From positions 1-62,398 of the forward strand of contig SCQS01000041.1 of the NCBI GenBank assembly GCA_004299705.1: a stretch of 62,398 nucleotides of DNA, read 5' to 3'. This stretch comes from Rhodanobacteraceae bacterium (GTDB lineage: Bacteria; Pseudomonadota; Gammaproteobacteria; Xanthomonadales; Rhodanobacteraceae). Positions 39,332 through 50,914 of this stretch are shown here, in pieces. Made by a program: the position numbers and the translations under genes. The notes under the pieces are model-generated. The model saw nothing but the letters and a program-made list of their open reading frames with translations. It made no database searches and was not told the DNA's origin. How positions within the stretch are numbered: the first letter of the stretch is position 1; every line of letters begins with the position of its first letter.

Positions 39332-40225
39332 TCACATCACCGCAGACGCGGACGTTACCACCGCGTCTGCGTCGACCATCCTTCCACGACTGGGCTGACG
39401 CACATCAAGTACGGGTTCGAGCGCTGGGAACAAGGTTTTTTCCGCGTCGTTCATTGCCGCCTCCACCTCGGCGAGCCGTTGCTTCGCAACCTTGATGTAG
39501 TCCACCCGTTTCTGCTTGAACAGGTGAACTTCCCGGTTCTTCTCGACCCCAATGAACCTGCGCCCTTCAAGCGCAGCCGCCACCAAAAAACTGCCGCTGC
39601 CGAAGGCGTTGTCCAGCACCACATCGCCCGGAGCCGTGAACATTCGAATGAGATATCGCCCCAGCGCAACCGGCTTCTGGGTGGGATGCCATACGCGTCC
39701 GCCCGCCTCGCTCTCGGCCGTCTTGCAATAAATGGTGTCGGTCGGGAAACGTTCGCCAGCGCTCTTGACCTGCACTGGGCGGAAGTCACCATAGCTGCCC
39801 GTGAATTGAGCCTTGCGTACACCCTTGTCGTAAGGCTCGCCCGGGGACATGACGGGCCGATAGTCGGGCTGGCTACCGTAGAAAATGCAGATGTCCTCGT
39901 GCTGACGCAGTGGCTGGCGCCTCGCATTGAGGAAATTCGTGGGCTTGCTCTTGACCCAGACAAACTTGTAGCGAAACCAGCTCTCACAGCTCAAGATCAG
40001 CTTGGCTGTGAAGATGCCCTGCGAGGATAGCGCGATGACACCCTTGGGCTTGATGATGCGCTGGTATTCGGCCCACAGCCTGTCCAACGGGATTACGCTG
40101 TCCCATTTGTTCTGCGTCGTGCCATAGGGCAGGTCGCACAAGATCATGTCTATGGACGCATCACCCAGCCGTCGCATGACATCGAGGCAATCGCCTTCGT
40201 GGATATGACCACTCAAATATTTCAT
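39332..40225 (-). CDS. Site-specific DNA methyltransferase (beta class)
   Basis: A 297-residue DNA methyltransferase. Motif IV DLPYGTTQNKWD (residues 31-42) comes before the SAM-binding motif I LDNAFGSGSF (204-213), the beta-class order, with HPTQKP at 180-185. This is the usual layout of N6-adenine (or N4-cytosine) enzymes of type II systems. The ATG at 40225 is chosen because it directly precedes the family N-terminus; the frame runs on to 40324. Its convergent neighbour is probably the cognate endonuclease. Confidence 0.88.
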   Translation of the reverse strand: MKYLSGHIHEGDCLDVMRRLGDASIDMILCDLPYGTTQNKWDSVIPLDRLWAEYQRIIKPKGVIALSSQGIFTAKLILSCESWFRYKFVWVKSKPTNFLNARRQPLRQHEDICIFYGSQPDYRPVMSPGEPYDKGVRKAQFTGSYGDFRPVQVKSAGERFPTDTIYCKTAESEAGGRVWHPTQKPVALGRYLIRMFTAPGDVVLDNAFGSGSFLVAAALEGRRFIGVEKNREVHLFKQKRVDYIKVAKQRLAEVEAAMNDAEKTLFPALEPVLDVRQPSRGRMVDADAVVTSASAVM

Positions 40226-40356
40226 TGTGCAGAGCGATGCAGGAGGCGTGGAGCAAACAATAACACGGTAGACGGTGCAGCCCGCTGAAAATTTGATCGA
40301 GTGCCCAAGCATCCAGAACTTCAAAGCAGGCCCTCTCCTGGCGAAACCTCTTCTTC

Positions 40357-40385
40357 TTGGATCGCTCGATCAGGACCACTAAAAT
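40357..40385 (+). promoter_or_regulatory. Sigma-70 type promoter of prfC
   Basis: TTGGAT (40357-40362) and TAAAAT (40380-40385) are 17 bases apart, giving a leader of about 27 bases to the prfC start. Confidence 0.65.
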
Positions 40386-40418
40386 TGCGGGTTTGCGTCT
40401 GGCTCAAACCCGTCTTCC

Positions 40419-42014
40419 ATGTCCGACCACGCCACCGAAACCAAACGCCGCCGCACCTTCGCGATCATCTCGCATCCCGATGCGGGCAAGACCACGCTGA
40501 CCGAAAAACTGCTGCTGTTCGGCGGCGCGATCCAGATGGCGGGCGCGGTGAAGTCGCGCAAGTCCGCGCGCCATGCCACGTCCGACTGGATGGCGATGGA
40601 AAAGGAACGCGGGATCTCGGTGACGAGCTCGGTGATGCAGTTCCCCTACGCGGGCCGCATCGTGAACCTGCTGGACACCCCCGGCCACGCCGACTTTTCC
40701 GAAGACACCTATCGCGTACTGACCGCGGTCGATTCCGCGCTGATGGTGATCGACTGCGCCAAGGGCGTCGAGGAACGCACCATCAAGTTGATGGATGTCT
40801 GCCGGCTGCGCACCACGCCGATCATGACCTTCATCAACAAGCTCGACCGCGAGGGCCGTTCGCCGATCGAGCTGCTGGATGAAGTCGAATCGGTATTGAA
40901 GATCCAGTGCGCGCCGGTGACCTGGCCGATCGGGATGGGCAAGCGCCTTAAGGGCGTGTATCACCTCATCGACGACGAAGTGCATCTGTACGAATCCGGA
41001 CGCAATTTCACGCGCCAGGATTCGACGATCCTGAAAGGCCTCGACGATCCGCAACTCGTCGAACGCGTCGGCGCCGACGCACTCAAGGAACTGCGCGAGG
41101 AACTGGAACTGGTGCAGGGCGCATCGCACCCGTTCAACCTCGACAAATATCTTGCCGGTGAACAGACCCCGGTGTTCTTCGGTTCGGGCATCAACAACTT
41201 CGGGGTGCAGCCGCTGCTGGATTTCTTCGTCGAACACGCGCCGTCACCGCAACCGCACGCAACTTCGACGCGCGAGGTGTCACCCGACGAGGAAAAGCTC
41301 AGCGGTTTCGTGTTCAAGATACAGGCCAACATGGACCCGGCGCATCGTGATCGCGTGGCCTTCCTGCGCGTGTGCTCGGGTTCGTACAAGTCCGGCATGA
41401 AGACGCTGCAGGTGCGCAGTGGCAAGGAAGTGAAACTGGCCAACGCGCTGACCTTCATGGCGTCCGAACGCGAGATCGCGGAGGAAGCGTATCCCGGCGA
41501 CGTGATCGGCCTGCACAACCACGGCACCATCTCGATCGGCGACAGTTTCAGCGAAGGCGAAAAGCTTGTGTTCACCGGTATTCCCAACTTCGCGCCTGAA
41601 CTGTTCCGGCGCGCGCACCTGCGCGATCCGCTGAAGATGAAGGCGTTGCGCGCGGGCCTCGCGCAACTGTCCGAGGAAGGCGCGACGCAATTCTTCCGGC
41701 CGCTGATGTCGAATGACTTGATCCTGGGCGCGGTCGGCGTGTTGCAATTCGACGTTGCCGCGTATCGGCTGAAGGACGAATACAACGTCGATTGCGCGTT
41801 CGAGAACGTCGGCGTCGTGACGGCGCGCTGGGTGCATTGCGATGACGCCAAGAAACTGGCCGAGTTCCGCGAGCGCAACGCGATGCATCTTGCCGTCGAT
41901 GCCGCCGAGCAGTTGGTGTATCTCGCGCCCACGCGCGTGAACCTGCAGCTCGCGCAGGAACGCTGGCCGCAAGTCATGTTCACGGACACACGCGAGCACA
42001 TGGGCGCGGCCTGA
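40419..42014 (+). CDS. prfC: Peptide chain release factor 3
   Basis: RF3 is a translational GTPase that recycles RF1/RF2 after termination. The 531-residue protein has the P-loop SHPDAGKTT, the G2/G3 region with DTPGHADFS and the G4 FINKLDRE, and the RF3-specific insert with [13 protein letters not shown]. Length is standard (about 530). Confidence 0.97.
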   Translation: MSDHATETKRRRTFAIISHPDAGKTTLTEKLLLFGGAIQMAGAVKSRKSARHATSDWMAMEKERGISVTSSVMQFPYAGRIVNLLDTPGHADFSEDTYRVLTAVDSALMVIDCAKGVEERTIKLMDVCRLRTTPIMTFINKLDREGRSPIELLDEVESVLKIQCAPVTWPIGMGKRLKGVYHLIDDEVHLYESGRNFTRQDSTILKGLDDPQLVERVGADALKELREELELVQGASHPFNLDKYLAGEQTPVFFGSGINNFGVQPLLDFFVEHAPSPQPHATSTREVSPDEEKLSGFVFKIQANMDPAHRDRVAFLRVCSGSYKSGMKTLQVRSGKEVKLANALTFMASEREIAEEAYPGDVIGLHNHGTISIGDSFSEGEKLVFTGIPNFAPELFRRAHLRDPLKMKALRAGLAQLSEEGATQFFRPLMSNDLILGAVGVLQFDVAAYRLKDEYNVDCAFENVGVVTARWVHCDDAKKLAEFRERNAMHLAVDAAEQLVYLAPTRVNLQLAQERWPQVMFTDTREHMGAA

Positions 42015-42132
42015 ATTCCCCGACAAGGGGCTCACATACCGACGGCGCGATCCCACGCGCGTTTGCATCCGCTCCCGAATGGGCACACACTGACGGCCTG
42101 CCCACGAGGCAGGTCCGTGCACGGAGGTCGCC

Positions 42133-44118
42133 ATGGCCAACGCAATGCCCACGGGGTTCCATGCGTCGCAGGTTCTGCGCGCGGTGACGGAAAAGCGTGG
42201 CATCGACACGCTCGCGCCGCACATCGAGCGTTCCTGGAACCGCTGCCTGCACGAGTTCGGCATCCGTCCGCAGACGCCGCGTGACACTTGGGTACTGCCC
42301 GCCACCGGCCTGCGCGCACGCCAGCAGGAACTGGGCGGACTGCTGAACGTCGCGCGCTGCGAAATGGAAAATCTTTATGAATTGATTGCCGGCACCGGTT
42401 ACGCGGTGATCCTGTCCGACGCCGACGGCACCATCCTCAGCACAATTCTCGATTCCACCCTCAAACGCGAGTTTCAGCGCACCGGTCTGTGGCTGGGCGC
42501 GCGCTGGGACGAGCGCCACGAGGGCACCAACGGCATCGGCACCTGCCTCGCCGAAGGCAGCGCGGTCACCGTGCACCGCGACGAACACTTCCGCGATTAC
42601 AACATCCGCCTGTCTTGTTCGAGCGCGCCGATCCTTGATTCACACGGCAAGCTGCTGGGCGCGTTGGACGCGTCCTCGGCCAACAGTTCCGACACGCGCG
42701 CGATCCAGCGCCATACCGTGGCGCTGGTCAGCATGTCGGCCAGCATGATCTCGCGCTACCAGTTCCTGACCGAGTTTCGCGACGCCTGGATCCTGCGCTT
42801 CCACAGCCGCCCCGAGTTCGTGGGCCTGCTGCACGAGGCGTTGATGGCGATCGGCGGCGACGGCCGCGTGCTGGCTGCGAACGAAAGCGCACTGCTGCAA
42901 TTGGGTGTCGGTTCGCGCGCGGCGCTGGTCGGGCATCCCATCGATGAGCTGTTCCGCTTCGCTGCCGACACCATGCGCCAGCGTGCCGCGCATGCCGCCG
43001 CCACCATCTGGCCGATCCGCGACCTTGCGCGCGGGCGCCGTTTCTATGCGCTGGTGCAACCGCCGCACGCCCCGCACCCGGCATCCGGCGCAACTGGCAA
43101 ATCGCGAGCATCGATCGGTGATCCACTGCCGGGACACGTGGCGCTCGACCCGCGGATGCGACGCAACCTGGCCTCGGGCCACCAGTTGTTTGCCAAGCAG
43201 GTACCGATCCTGCTGCGCGGCGCGACCGGCACGGGCAAGGACGTGTTTGCGCGTGCGTTGCACGCGGGCAGCCTGTGGTCGGATCGTCCGTTCGTCACCG
43301 TGAATTGCGCCGCGATCCCCGAAAACCTGATCGAAAGCGAATTGTTCGGTTATCGCGCCGGCGCCTTCACTGGTGCTTCGCATGAAGGCCGCGCCGGCAA
43401 GATCCTGCAGTCGAGCGGCGGCACCCTGTTCCTGGATGAGATCGGCGACATGCCGATGCTGCTGCAGGCGCGCCTGCTGCGGGCCATCGAGGCGCGCGAA
43501 GTCACCCCGATCGGCAGCGACCAGGCCATCCCGGTCGACCTGCACGTGATCAGCGCCACCCACCGCGACCTGCGTCAGATGATTGCGGCGCACGAGTTTC
43601 GCGAGGATCTCTACTACCGTCTGGCCGGCACCACACTGGAACTGCCGTCACTCCACGAACGCGAAGACAAGGGCGACCTGATCCACGCGCTGCTGCGCGA
43701 GGAATGCGGCGACGAGGAACCGGTGGACATCGCCGCGGATGCGTTCGCCAGCCTGCTGCGCTACCTCTGGCCCGGCAACATCCGGCAATTGCGCAACGTG
43801 CTGCGCACTGCCGCCGCGTTGTGCAGCGACCGCATCATCCGGCTGTCCAACCTGCCGCAGGAAATCGTGGACCCGGAAGAAACCAGGTCGGCGGCGCCGG
43901 CCGAGGTGGCGCAGGCCACGACGGTCGAACAACCTGCGGTAAGCCTGCAAGGCGCGGAGCGCGCGGCGCTGGTGGGCGCGCTGGAACAGCACGACTGGAA
44001 CGTCAGCCACACCGCGCAGGCACTCGGGATCAGCCGCAATACGCTTTACCGCAAGCTGCACAAGCACGGTGTCATGCCGCACCCGCAAGCCGGCGACGAT
44101 CGCCCCGCGTCAGGCTAA
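42133..44118 (+). CDS. Sigma-54-dependent activator, AcoR-like
   Basis: A 661-residue enhancer-binding protein. The N-terminal sensory part (about 75-200) is GAF-like with GTNGIGTCLAE and LSCSSAPILDSHGKLLGALD, as in AcoR-type regulators of acetoin and alcohol use. The AAA+ domain has Walker A GATGTGKD (363-370), the sigma-54 contact loop GAFTGA (410-415) and Walker B LFLDEIGD (432-439). A Fis-type helix-turn-helix closes it (NVSHTAQALGISRNTLYRKL). GGAGG upstream supports the start. Its place beside the xoxF/formaldehyde genes and the sigma-54 promoter of xoxF make it the likely regulator of that operon. Confidence 0.9.
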   Translation: MANAMPTGFHASQVLRAVTEKRGIDTLAPHIERSWNRCLHEFGIRPQTPRDTWVLPATGLRARQQELGGLLNVARCEMENLYELIAGTGYAVILSDADGTILSTILDSTLKREFQRTGLWLGARWDERHEGTNGIGTCLAEGSAVTVHRDEHFRDYNIRLSCSSAPILDSHGKLLGALDASSANSSDTRAIQRHTVALVSMSASMISRYQFLTEFRDAWILRFHSRPEFVGLLHEALMAIGGDGRVLAANESALLQLGVGSRAALVGHPIDELFRFAADTMRQRAAHAAATIWPIRDLARGRRFYALVQPPHAPHPASGATGKSRASIGDPLPGHVALDPRMRRNLASGHQLFAKQVPILLRGATGTGKDVFARALHAGSLWSDRPFVTVNCAAIPENLIESELFGYRAGAFTGASHEGRAGKILQSSGGTLFLDEIGDMPMLLQARLLRAIEAREVTPIGSDQAIPVDLHVISATHRDLRQMIAAHEFREDLYYRLAGTTLELPSLHEREDKGDLIHALLREECGDEEPVDIAADAFASLLRYLWPGNIRQLRNVLRTAAALCSDRIIRLSNLPQEIVDPEETRSAAPAEVAQATTVEQPAVSLQGAERAALVGALEQHDWNVSHTAQALGISRNTLYRKLHKHGVMPHPQAGDDRPASG

Positions 44119-44288
44119 TACGGTTCCGCCCCAGCCTAGATTCGCGTGCAGCCATGGTCGAGGCACTCCGGACATGCGCGTGTCGGCCGGAACCCTGCAA
44201 CAAGTCGGTCAAGACTGGCCATGTACCTGCTCCCGCGAACGCCACGCCGAGCAGCACCGCGCACGTCGCCTTGCGCAGCCGCGAACGG

Positions 44289-44867
44289 TCAGGCCTTGAG
44301 CACACCCGATGCCTTCGCGGCGTGGGTGGCGACGATGTCCATCAGTTCCGGCGAATAGCAGTCATAAGGTTCGATGCCCAGTTCGCGCAACCGCCCGCGA
44401 ACCCAGGCCATGTCGCCCGGCGGCACGCCGCCCTCGATCGCTGAGGACACGAACGCGGCGAACGTCGGCGGCGCCCAGCCCGCCTGGGTTGAAAGTTCCG
44501 GATGGATGAAGGCGAAGCCATGGAATACGTGATCCGTCTTGTCGACCACGCCGTACATGTGCACGCCGCAATCCTTGCAGGCGTAGCGATGCAGCACCTT
44601 GGAAGGATCGGCGATCTTCAGTTTCTCCGCGTGCTTGGTCACCTTGACCTTGTCGCGCGGCACCGCCGCCAGCATCGAGAACGTCGCACTGCCGGGCTTC
44701 CAGCACTGTGTGCACCCGCACAGGTGGTTGAACAGGAATTCGCTGTCGACCGTGACCTCGACCGGATCGGTCTTGCACTTGCAAGCCAGCGTGGCGCCCT
44801 TGAAGCCGGGTTGCGCCTTGATGTTGACGCCAGCGTCGACCGCCGGATGGATGGAATGCTTGGCCAT
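44289..44867 (-). CDS. gfa: S-(hydroxymethyl)glutathione synthase (Gfa)
   Basis: Gfa-family zinc protein, 192 residues, proposed to speed the adduct of formaldehyde with glutathione. Cysteine zinc ligands: C29, C31, C50, C52, C55, C97 and C100 (ACKC, CGCTQC, CKDC). GGAGGATT upstream of the ATG. It is the last gene of the xoxF operon and feeds the dehydrogenase encoded next to it. Confidence 0.92.
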   Translation of the reverse strand: MAKHSIHPAVDAGVNIKAQPGFKGATLACKCKTDPVEVTVDSEFLFNHLCGCTQCWKPGSATFSMLAAVPRDKVKVTKHAEKLKIADPSKVLHRYACKDCGVHMYGVVDKTDHVFHGFAFIHPELSTQAGWAPPTFAAFVSSAIEGGVPPGDMAWVRGRLRELGIEPYDCYSPELMDIVATHAAKASGVLKA

Positions 44868-44897
44868 GTTCGAATCCTCCAGTTGGAATGCAGACGC

Positions 44898-46856
<1,959 letters not shown>

Positions 46857-46898
46857 TCACCTCTGGTGTTCGCGCGCCATGGCCCATCCGCCGCCCGC

Positions 46899-47735
46899 TC
46901 ATTGCACGCCCGCCACGCCCGGGCTGGGACTGCCCGATGCCGCGCCCGGATAGTGCACGCCGTGCGCTTCGAGCGCGCGGGTCAGTTCGTCCTGGTGCGC
47001 CTTGATCACTCCGTTGAGCTGGTCCAGCAAGGCCTTGTTGCCTTCACGCACGCCCATCGCCATCGGGAAGGTGTACTGCTCGGGCGGACCCATGTCGCGT
47101 TCGTTCGGCACCATCACGACCGCAAGGTCGGGGTAGTCCTTGAGGAACGCGCCAACCGACGGCTCCCACGTGATCATCACGTCGACCTTGCCGTCCTGCA
47201 CCGCCTGCAGCATCGCGCGCGGTGATTCACCCGGCGTGCCCGCAACGTCGAAGGGAGTGGCGGTCGTGACCATGCCGCGCAATTGCAGGCCCGTCTCGAT
47301 CGGCGTTTCGGATTCGAACCCGATCTTCAACCGGTGCAGCGCGGGCGAGTCCAGGCTGGTGATGTCGTAGCCCTTGGACTTCTTGAAGATGAACACGTAG
47401 GACGACACGTACCACGGATTGGTGGTTTGTTCTTCCTGGCTGCCGTAGGGCAGGCTCATCACCACGTCGCACTCGCCCTTGTCGAGGGTCTGTGAAAGGA
47501 ATTGCGAGAAACCGCCCTTGCCCCGGGTGTCGTACCACGTGTACTCGAGCTTGTCGTGCAGCGCGTCGGCGACGATCCTGGCGGCGGCATTCTCGAAGCC
47601 TTGCCCCGCACGATCCGAATACGGCAGGTACGCCGGATCCGAACATACCCGCAACGTACCTTCCGCGCGGGCGCCCATGGCGCCCGCGAGAAGACCCACC
47701 GCGACGACCGCAACAACCGGCCACCGATATTTCAT
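46899..47735 (-). CDS. xoxJ: XoxJ-like periplasmic binding protein
   Basis: A 278-residue solute-binding-fold protein with a signal peptide (VVAVVAVGLLAGAMGARA) and LRVCSDPAYLPYSDRAGQGFENAAARI near the mature N-terminus, as in MxaJ/XoxJ. Proteins of this family are always found beside PQQ methanol dehydrogenases and are thought to help activate them. The ATG at 47735 has AGGGAG upstream. It lies between xoxF and the cytochrome gene, the standard order. Confidence 0.9.
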   Translation of the reverse strand: MKYRWPVVAVVAVGLLAGAMGARAEGTLRVCSDPAYLPYSDRAGQGFENAAARIVADALHDKLEYTWYDTRGKGGFSQFLSQTLDKGECDVVMSLPYGSQEEQTTNPWYVSSYVFIFKKSKGYDITSLDSPALHRLKIGFESETPIETGLQLRGMVTTATPFDVAGTPGESPRAMLQAVQDGKVDVMITWEPSVGAFLKDYPDLAVVMVPNERDMGPPEQYTFPMAMGVREGNKALLDQLNGVIKAHQDELTRALEAHGVHYPGAASGSPSPGVAGVQ

Positions 47736-47754
47736 GGCTGCTCCCTGGCCGTCT

Positions 47755-49674
47755 TCAGTGGGTGGTGGTTTCGGCGACATTCTCGGCTTTCGCGCCCGTG
47801 ATGGCCGCGCTCTGGCCAACCGTTTGCGATGGCAAATTGTGATCCGGGATGTCGTTGTCGCCGAGCGCGAACACCAGCAGCGTGCCGCCGAGGTTCGTGA
47901 ATTGCGGCAGGGTCGCGGTTGCGTTCACCGCACCCAGGCCGGCCGTAGCCTTGGTCAGGCCGTTGCTGAGGCCGATCGCACCCCAGCCGCCGACGCCGGT
48001 CAGGATCGCAACGTACTGCTTGCCAGCATGCGTGTAGGTGATGGGATTGCCGACGATGCCGGACGGCGCCTTGAACTGCCACAGTATCTTGCCGGTCTTC
48101 AAGTCGACCGCGCGGAACCAGCCGGTGAGGGTTCCGTAGAACCCGATGCCGCCCTTGGTCGTCAGGATCCCGCTCCAGTCCTGGTACTGGTCGTTGATCG
48201 CCCACTTGGTCTTGCCCGTCATCGGGTCGAAGGCAATGAAGCGGCCACCGACCTTGCCGTCCCACGGGGCGTTGGTGGGCCGATACATCCGCACGATTGC
48301 GCCGACGTACGGGAATCCGGCCTTGTACTTCGCCGCGAACGCCTGGTAGTCCTCGCAGATCAGGTTGGTGCCCATGTAGAACAGCCCGGTGTTGGGGTCA
48401 TACGATCCCGGCTGCTCGTCCTTGCCGCCCTGGGACCCAGGGCAGATGTCCTTCACGTTCACGCCTTGCTTGGTCATCTTGGCCGGGTTGACGATGGGTC
48501 GGCCGGTCTTGAGGTCGATGGCCTTCGCCCAATTCAGATCCGGGATGAAGGAGTGCGCGGCATAGAGATGGCCGGTGGCTGCGTTGAGCACGTAAGCGTG
48601 GCCATTGCGATCGAAATGCGTCAGCGTCGTGACGTCCTTGCCGTCGATCCTGGTCTGCGTGATGATCGACTCGTTGACGCCGTCGTAATCCCAGCCGTCG
48701 TGCGGGGTCATCTGGTATGCCCACGCGGCTTCCCCCGTATCCGGGTTGCGCGCGATGATCGACATCGACCACTTGTTGTCGCCGGGGCGCGCGGTCGGGT
48801 TCCACGTACCCGGATTGCCGGTGCCGTAATAAACGAGATTCAACTTCGGATCGTACGAATACCAGCCCCACGTCGTGCCGCCGCCCAGCTTCCACTGGTC
48901 GCCCTTCCAGGTCTTGAGGCTGGAATCCGCGCCCACCGGCTTGCCGGTCGCCGCATTGATGGTCTTGTTGGGATTGAACAGCAGATCCTTGTCGGGGCCT
49001 TCGCTGTAGGCCCGCCACATCAGCTTGCCGGTGTGGATGTTGTAGGCGGTGAGGTATCCACGCACGCCGTATTCGGCACCCGACACGCCGGTCAGCACCT
49101 CGTCGTGGATCACCAGCGGCGCCATCGTCATGGTCTGGCCGATCTTCGGATCGGCATTCTGCTCATGCCAGATCACCTTGCCGGTCTTGGCATCGAACGC
49201 ATAGATGTTGCCGTCCAGCAGGTTCGCGAAGATCATCCCGTCGGCGTACGCGACGCCACGGTTGACCACGTCGCAGCACGCCACCGTTTCCGCGAACGCG
49301 TCCTGCGGGATGTTGGATTTCCACACGATCTTGCCGACGTTGCTGAGGTCGACGGCATACACGTAGTTCGGATACGAGCTCTCGAAATACATCATGTTGC
49401 CGACCACCAGCGGCTGGCCTTCCTGGCCGCGCAAGGTACCGGTCGACATCGTCCACGCCACGTGCAGGTTCTTGACGTTGGTCGTGTTGATCTGGTCAAG
49501 CGCGCTGTAGCGCGTGACCGAGTAGTTGCCACCGGGCATCACCCACTGATCGGGGTTCTGCGACATCTGCTGCAGCGATCCGGCGGACTGGGCGCCCGCA
49601 CTTGCCGCGAACAACGTCAACAATGCCGCACTCAACAGTGCGAGTGGAAAATGCCGAACCGGTAACGCAGCCAT
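47755..49674 (-). CDS. xoxF: Lanthanide-type PQQ methanol dehydrogenase XoxF
   Basis: Periplasmic eight-bladed propeller quinoprotein, 639 residues with signal peptide, that oxidises methanol to formaldehyde. The vicinal disulfide Cys133-Cys134 (VACCDVV) and metal ligands Glu201 (SGAEYG) and Asn287 (GTGNPGTW) are visible. The catalytic Asp329 is followed two residues on by Asp331 (WDYDGVNE). That second Asp marks lanthanide-dependent XoxF; calcium MxaF has Ala there. GGAGG precedes the ATG at 49674. A sigma-54 promoter lies about 75 bp upstream. No PQQ synthesis gene is in the window. Confidence 0.95.
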   Translation of the reverse strand: MAALPVRHFPLALLSAALLTLFAASAGAQSAGSLQQMSQNPDQWVMPGGNYSVTRYSALDQINTTNVKNLHVAWTMSTGTLRGQEGQPLVVGNMMYFESSYPNYVYAVDLSNVGKIVWKSNIPQDAFAETVACCDVVNRGVAYADGMIFANLLDGNIYAFDAKTGKVIWHEQNADPKIGQTMTMAPLVIHDEVLTGVSGAEYGVRGYLTAYNIHTGKLMWRAYSEGPDKDLLFNPNKTINAATGKPVGADSSLKTWKGDQWKLGGGTTWGWYSYDPKLNLVYYGTGNPGTWNPTARPGDNKWSMSIIARNPDTGEAAWAYQMTPHDGWDYDGVNESIITQTRIDGKDVTTLTHFDRNGHAYVLNAATGHLYAAHSFIPDLNWAKAIDLKTGRPIVNPAKMTKQGVNVKDICPGSQGGKDEQPGSYDPNTGLFYMGTNLICEDYQAFAAKYKAGFPYVGAIVRMYRPTNAPWDGKVGGRFIAFDPMTGKTKWAINDQYQDWSGILTTKGGIGFYGTLTGWFRAVDLKTGKILWQFKAPSGIVGNPITYTHAGKQYVAILTGVGGWGAIGLSNGLTKATAGLGAVNATATLPQFTNLGGTLLVFALGDNDIPDHNLPSQTVGQSAAITGAKAENVAETTTH

Positions 49675-49748
49675 GGTCGAACCTCCGTGCAAGACAGGAG
49701 TGGTGGATTGGCCGAACGATGCCGGCCGCCGCGAAGTCAGTGTCTTGG

Positions 49749-49766
49749 TTGCAGATTGCGTGCCAA
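49749..49766 (-). promoter_or_regulatory. Sigma-54 promoter of the xoxF operon
   Basis: The minus strand reads TTGGCACG-CAAT-CTGCAA. GG and GC are exactly ten bases apart, and the match to TGGCACG-N4-TTGCA differs at one base. Initiation is expected near 49740, giving a leader of about 65 bases. Confidence 0.8.
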
Positions 49767-49824
49767 GCCCATGCTCGATCGCAGCCCGCAAATTCAATCG
49801 CTTGCAAGCGTGCGTCCGATGATG

Positions 49825-49886
49825 TGCGACACACCGAGAGGACATTGCGCCAATTGCGCGACACTGTTGTGTCGCGTGCGTGACAC
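49825..49886. promoter_or_regulatory. Putative enhancer sites for the sigma-54 activator
   Basis: A perfect inverted repeat CGCGACAC-TGTT-GTGTCGCG lies at 49857-49876, about 125 bp upstream of the predicted start. Further half sites are TGCGACAC (49825-49832) and GTGACAC near 49880. Position and symmetry fit an upstream activating sequence bound by a dimeric enhancer-binding protein. It lies between xoxF and the divergent fghA and could serve both. The rest of 49675-50035 shows no gene. Confidence 0.65.
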
Positions 49887-50035
49887 TTGCAAGGGAATCC
49901 AGGGACAGACGAGGAAGCGGGGAGATCGCGGGCGTGCTGTTCGGCACGCATTCAAATAAACCGGCCGGCAAGCGCAAGTCGCAGCCGCGAAATGGTGCAT
50001 ACTGAAAAACCACTCGGCTGCAGCATGGCAGGGCA

Positions 50036-50884
50036 ATGACGATCGAAACCATTTCCGAACAACGCTGCTTCGGCGGCACCCAGGGTTTCTATCGTCACGA
50101 GTCCCGCGCCTGCGCGGGGCCGATGAACTTCGCGGTGTTCACGCCACCGCAGGCCGCGCAAGGCAAGGTGCCGGTGCTGTTCTACCTCGCCGGCCTCACC
50201 TGCACCCAGGAAACCTTCCCGATCAAGGTCGGCGCGCAGCGCGTCGCCGCCGAACTCGGCCTGATGCTCGTCGCGCCCGACACCAGCCCGCGCGACACCG
50301 GCATTCCGGGCGCGACCGGCGACTGGGAAGTCGGCGAGGGCGCGAGTTTCTACGTCGACTCCACCCAGCCGCCGTGGTCGTCGCGCTTCCGGATGGAAAC
50401 ATATGTCGTCGATGAATTGCCGGCGCTGATCGCCGAACACTTTCCTGCCGATTTCACGCGTTGCGGGATGATGGGCCACTCGATGGGCGGCCACGGCGCG
50501 CTGACGCTGGCGCTGCGGCATCCGGGGAAATACAGGTCGCTGTCGGCACTCGCGCCGATTTCGTCACCGACCCGGGTGCCGTGGGGCGAACGCAGGATTT
50601 TCGTGATGTACCTCGGCAGCGACCGCGCGGAATGGCAACGCCACGATGCCTGCGAACTGCTGCGTGCGGGCGCGCGCTTTCCCGGCACCATCCTGGTCGA
50701 CCAGGGCGAGCAGGATCCGTACCTCAAGGAACAACTGCGGCCCGACCTGTTGCAACAAGCCTGCGGCGAAACGGGGCAAGCGCTCACGCTGCGCATGCAT
50801 CCGGGTTATGACCACAGCTACTGGTTCGTGCAGAGTTTCATCGAGGACCACCTGCGGCATCATGCGGCGACGTTGTGCGCCTGA
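50036..50884 (+). CDS. fghA: S-formylglutathione hydrolase
   Basis: Esterase-D-family hydrolase (282 residues) that releases formate and glutathione from S-formylglutathione. The nucleophile is Ser149 in GHSMGGHG. LAGLTCTQETF and APDTSPRDTGIPGA at the N-terminal half and the terminal His in GYDHSYWFVQSF complete the family pattern. It is divergent from xoxF and completes the methanol-to-formate route. Confidence 0.95.
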   Translation: MTIETISEQRCFGGTQGFYRHESRACAGPMNFAVFTPPQAAQGKVPVLFYLAGLTCTQETFPIKVGAQRVAAELGLMLVAPDTSPRDTGIPGATGDWEVGEGASFYVDSTQPPWSSRFRMETYVVDELPALIAEHFPADFTRCGMMGHSMGGHGALTLALRHPGKYRSLSALAPISSPTRVPWGERRIFVMYLGSDRAEWQRHDACELLRAGARFPGTILVDQGEQDPYLKEQLRPDLLQQACGETGQALTLRMHPGYDHSYWFVQSFIEDHLRHHAATLCA

Positions 50885-50914
50885 CCACATCCGCCCCGAT
50901 ACTCGCCACTGCAC

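Noticed and set aside
49940-49960. Second sigma-54 promoter toward fghA
   Set aside because: A CGGCACG start is present near 49942, but the base pair ten positions on is AA, not GC.
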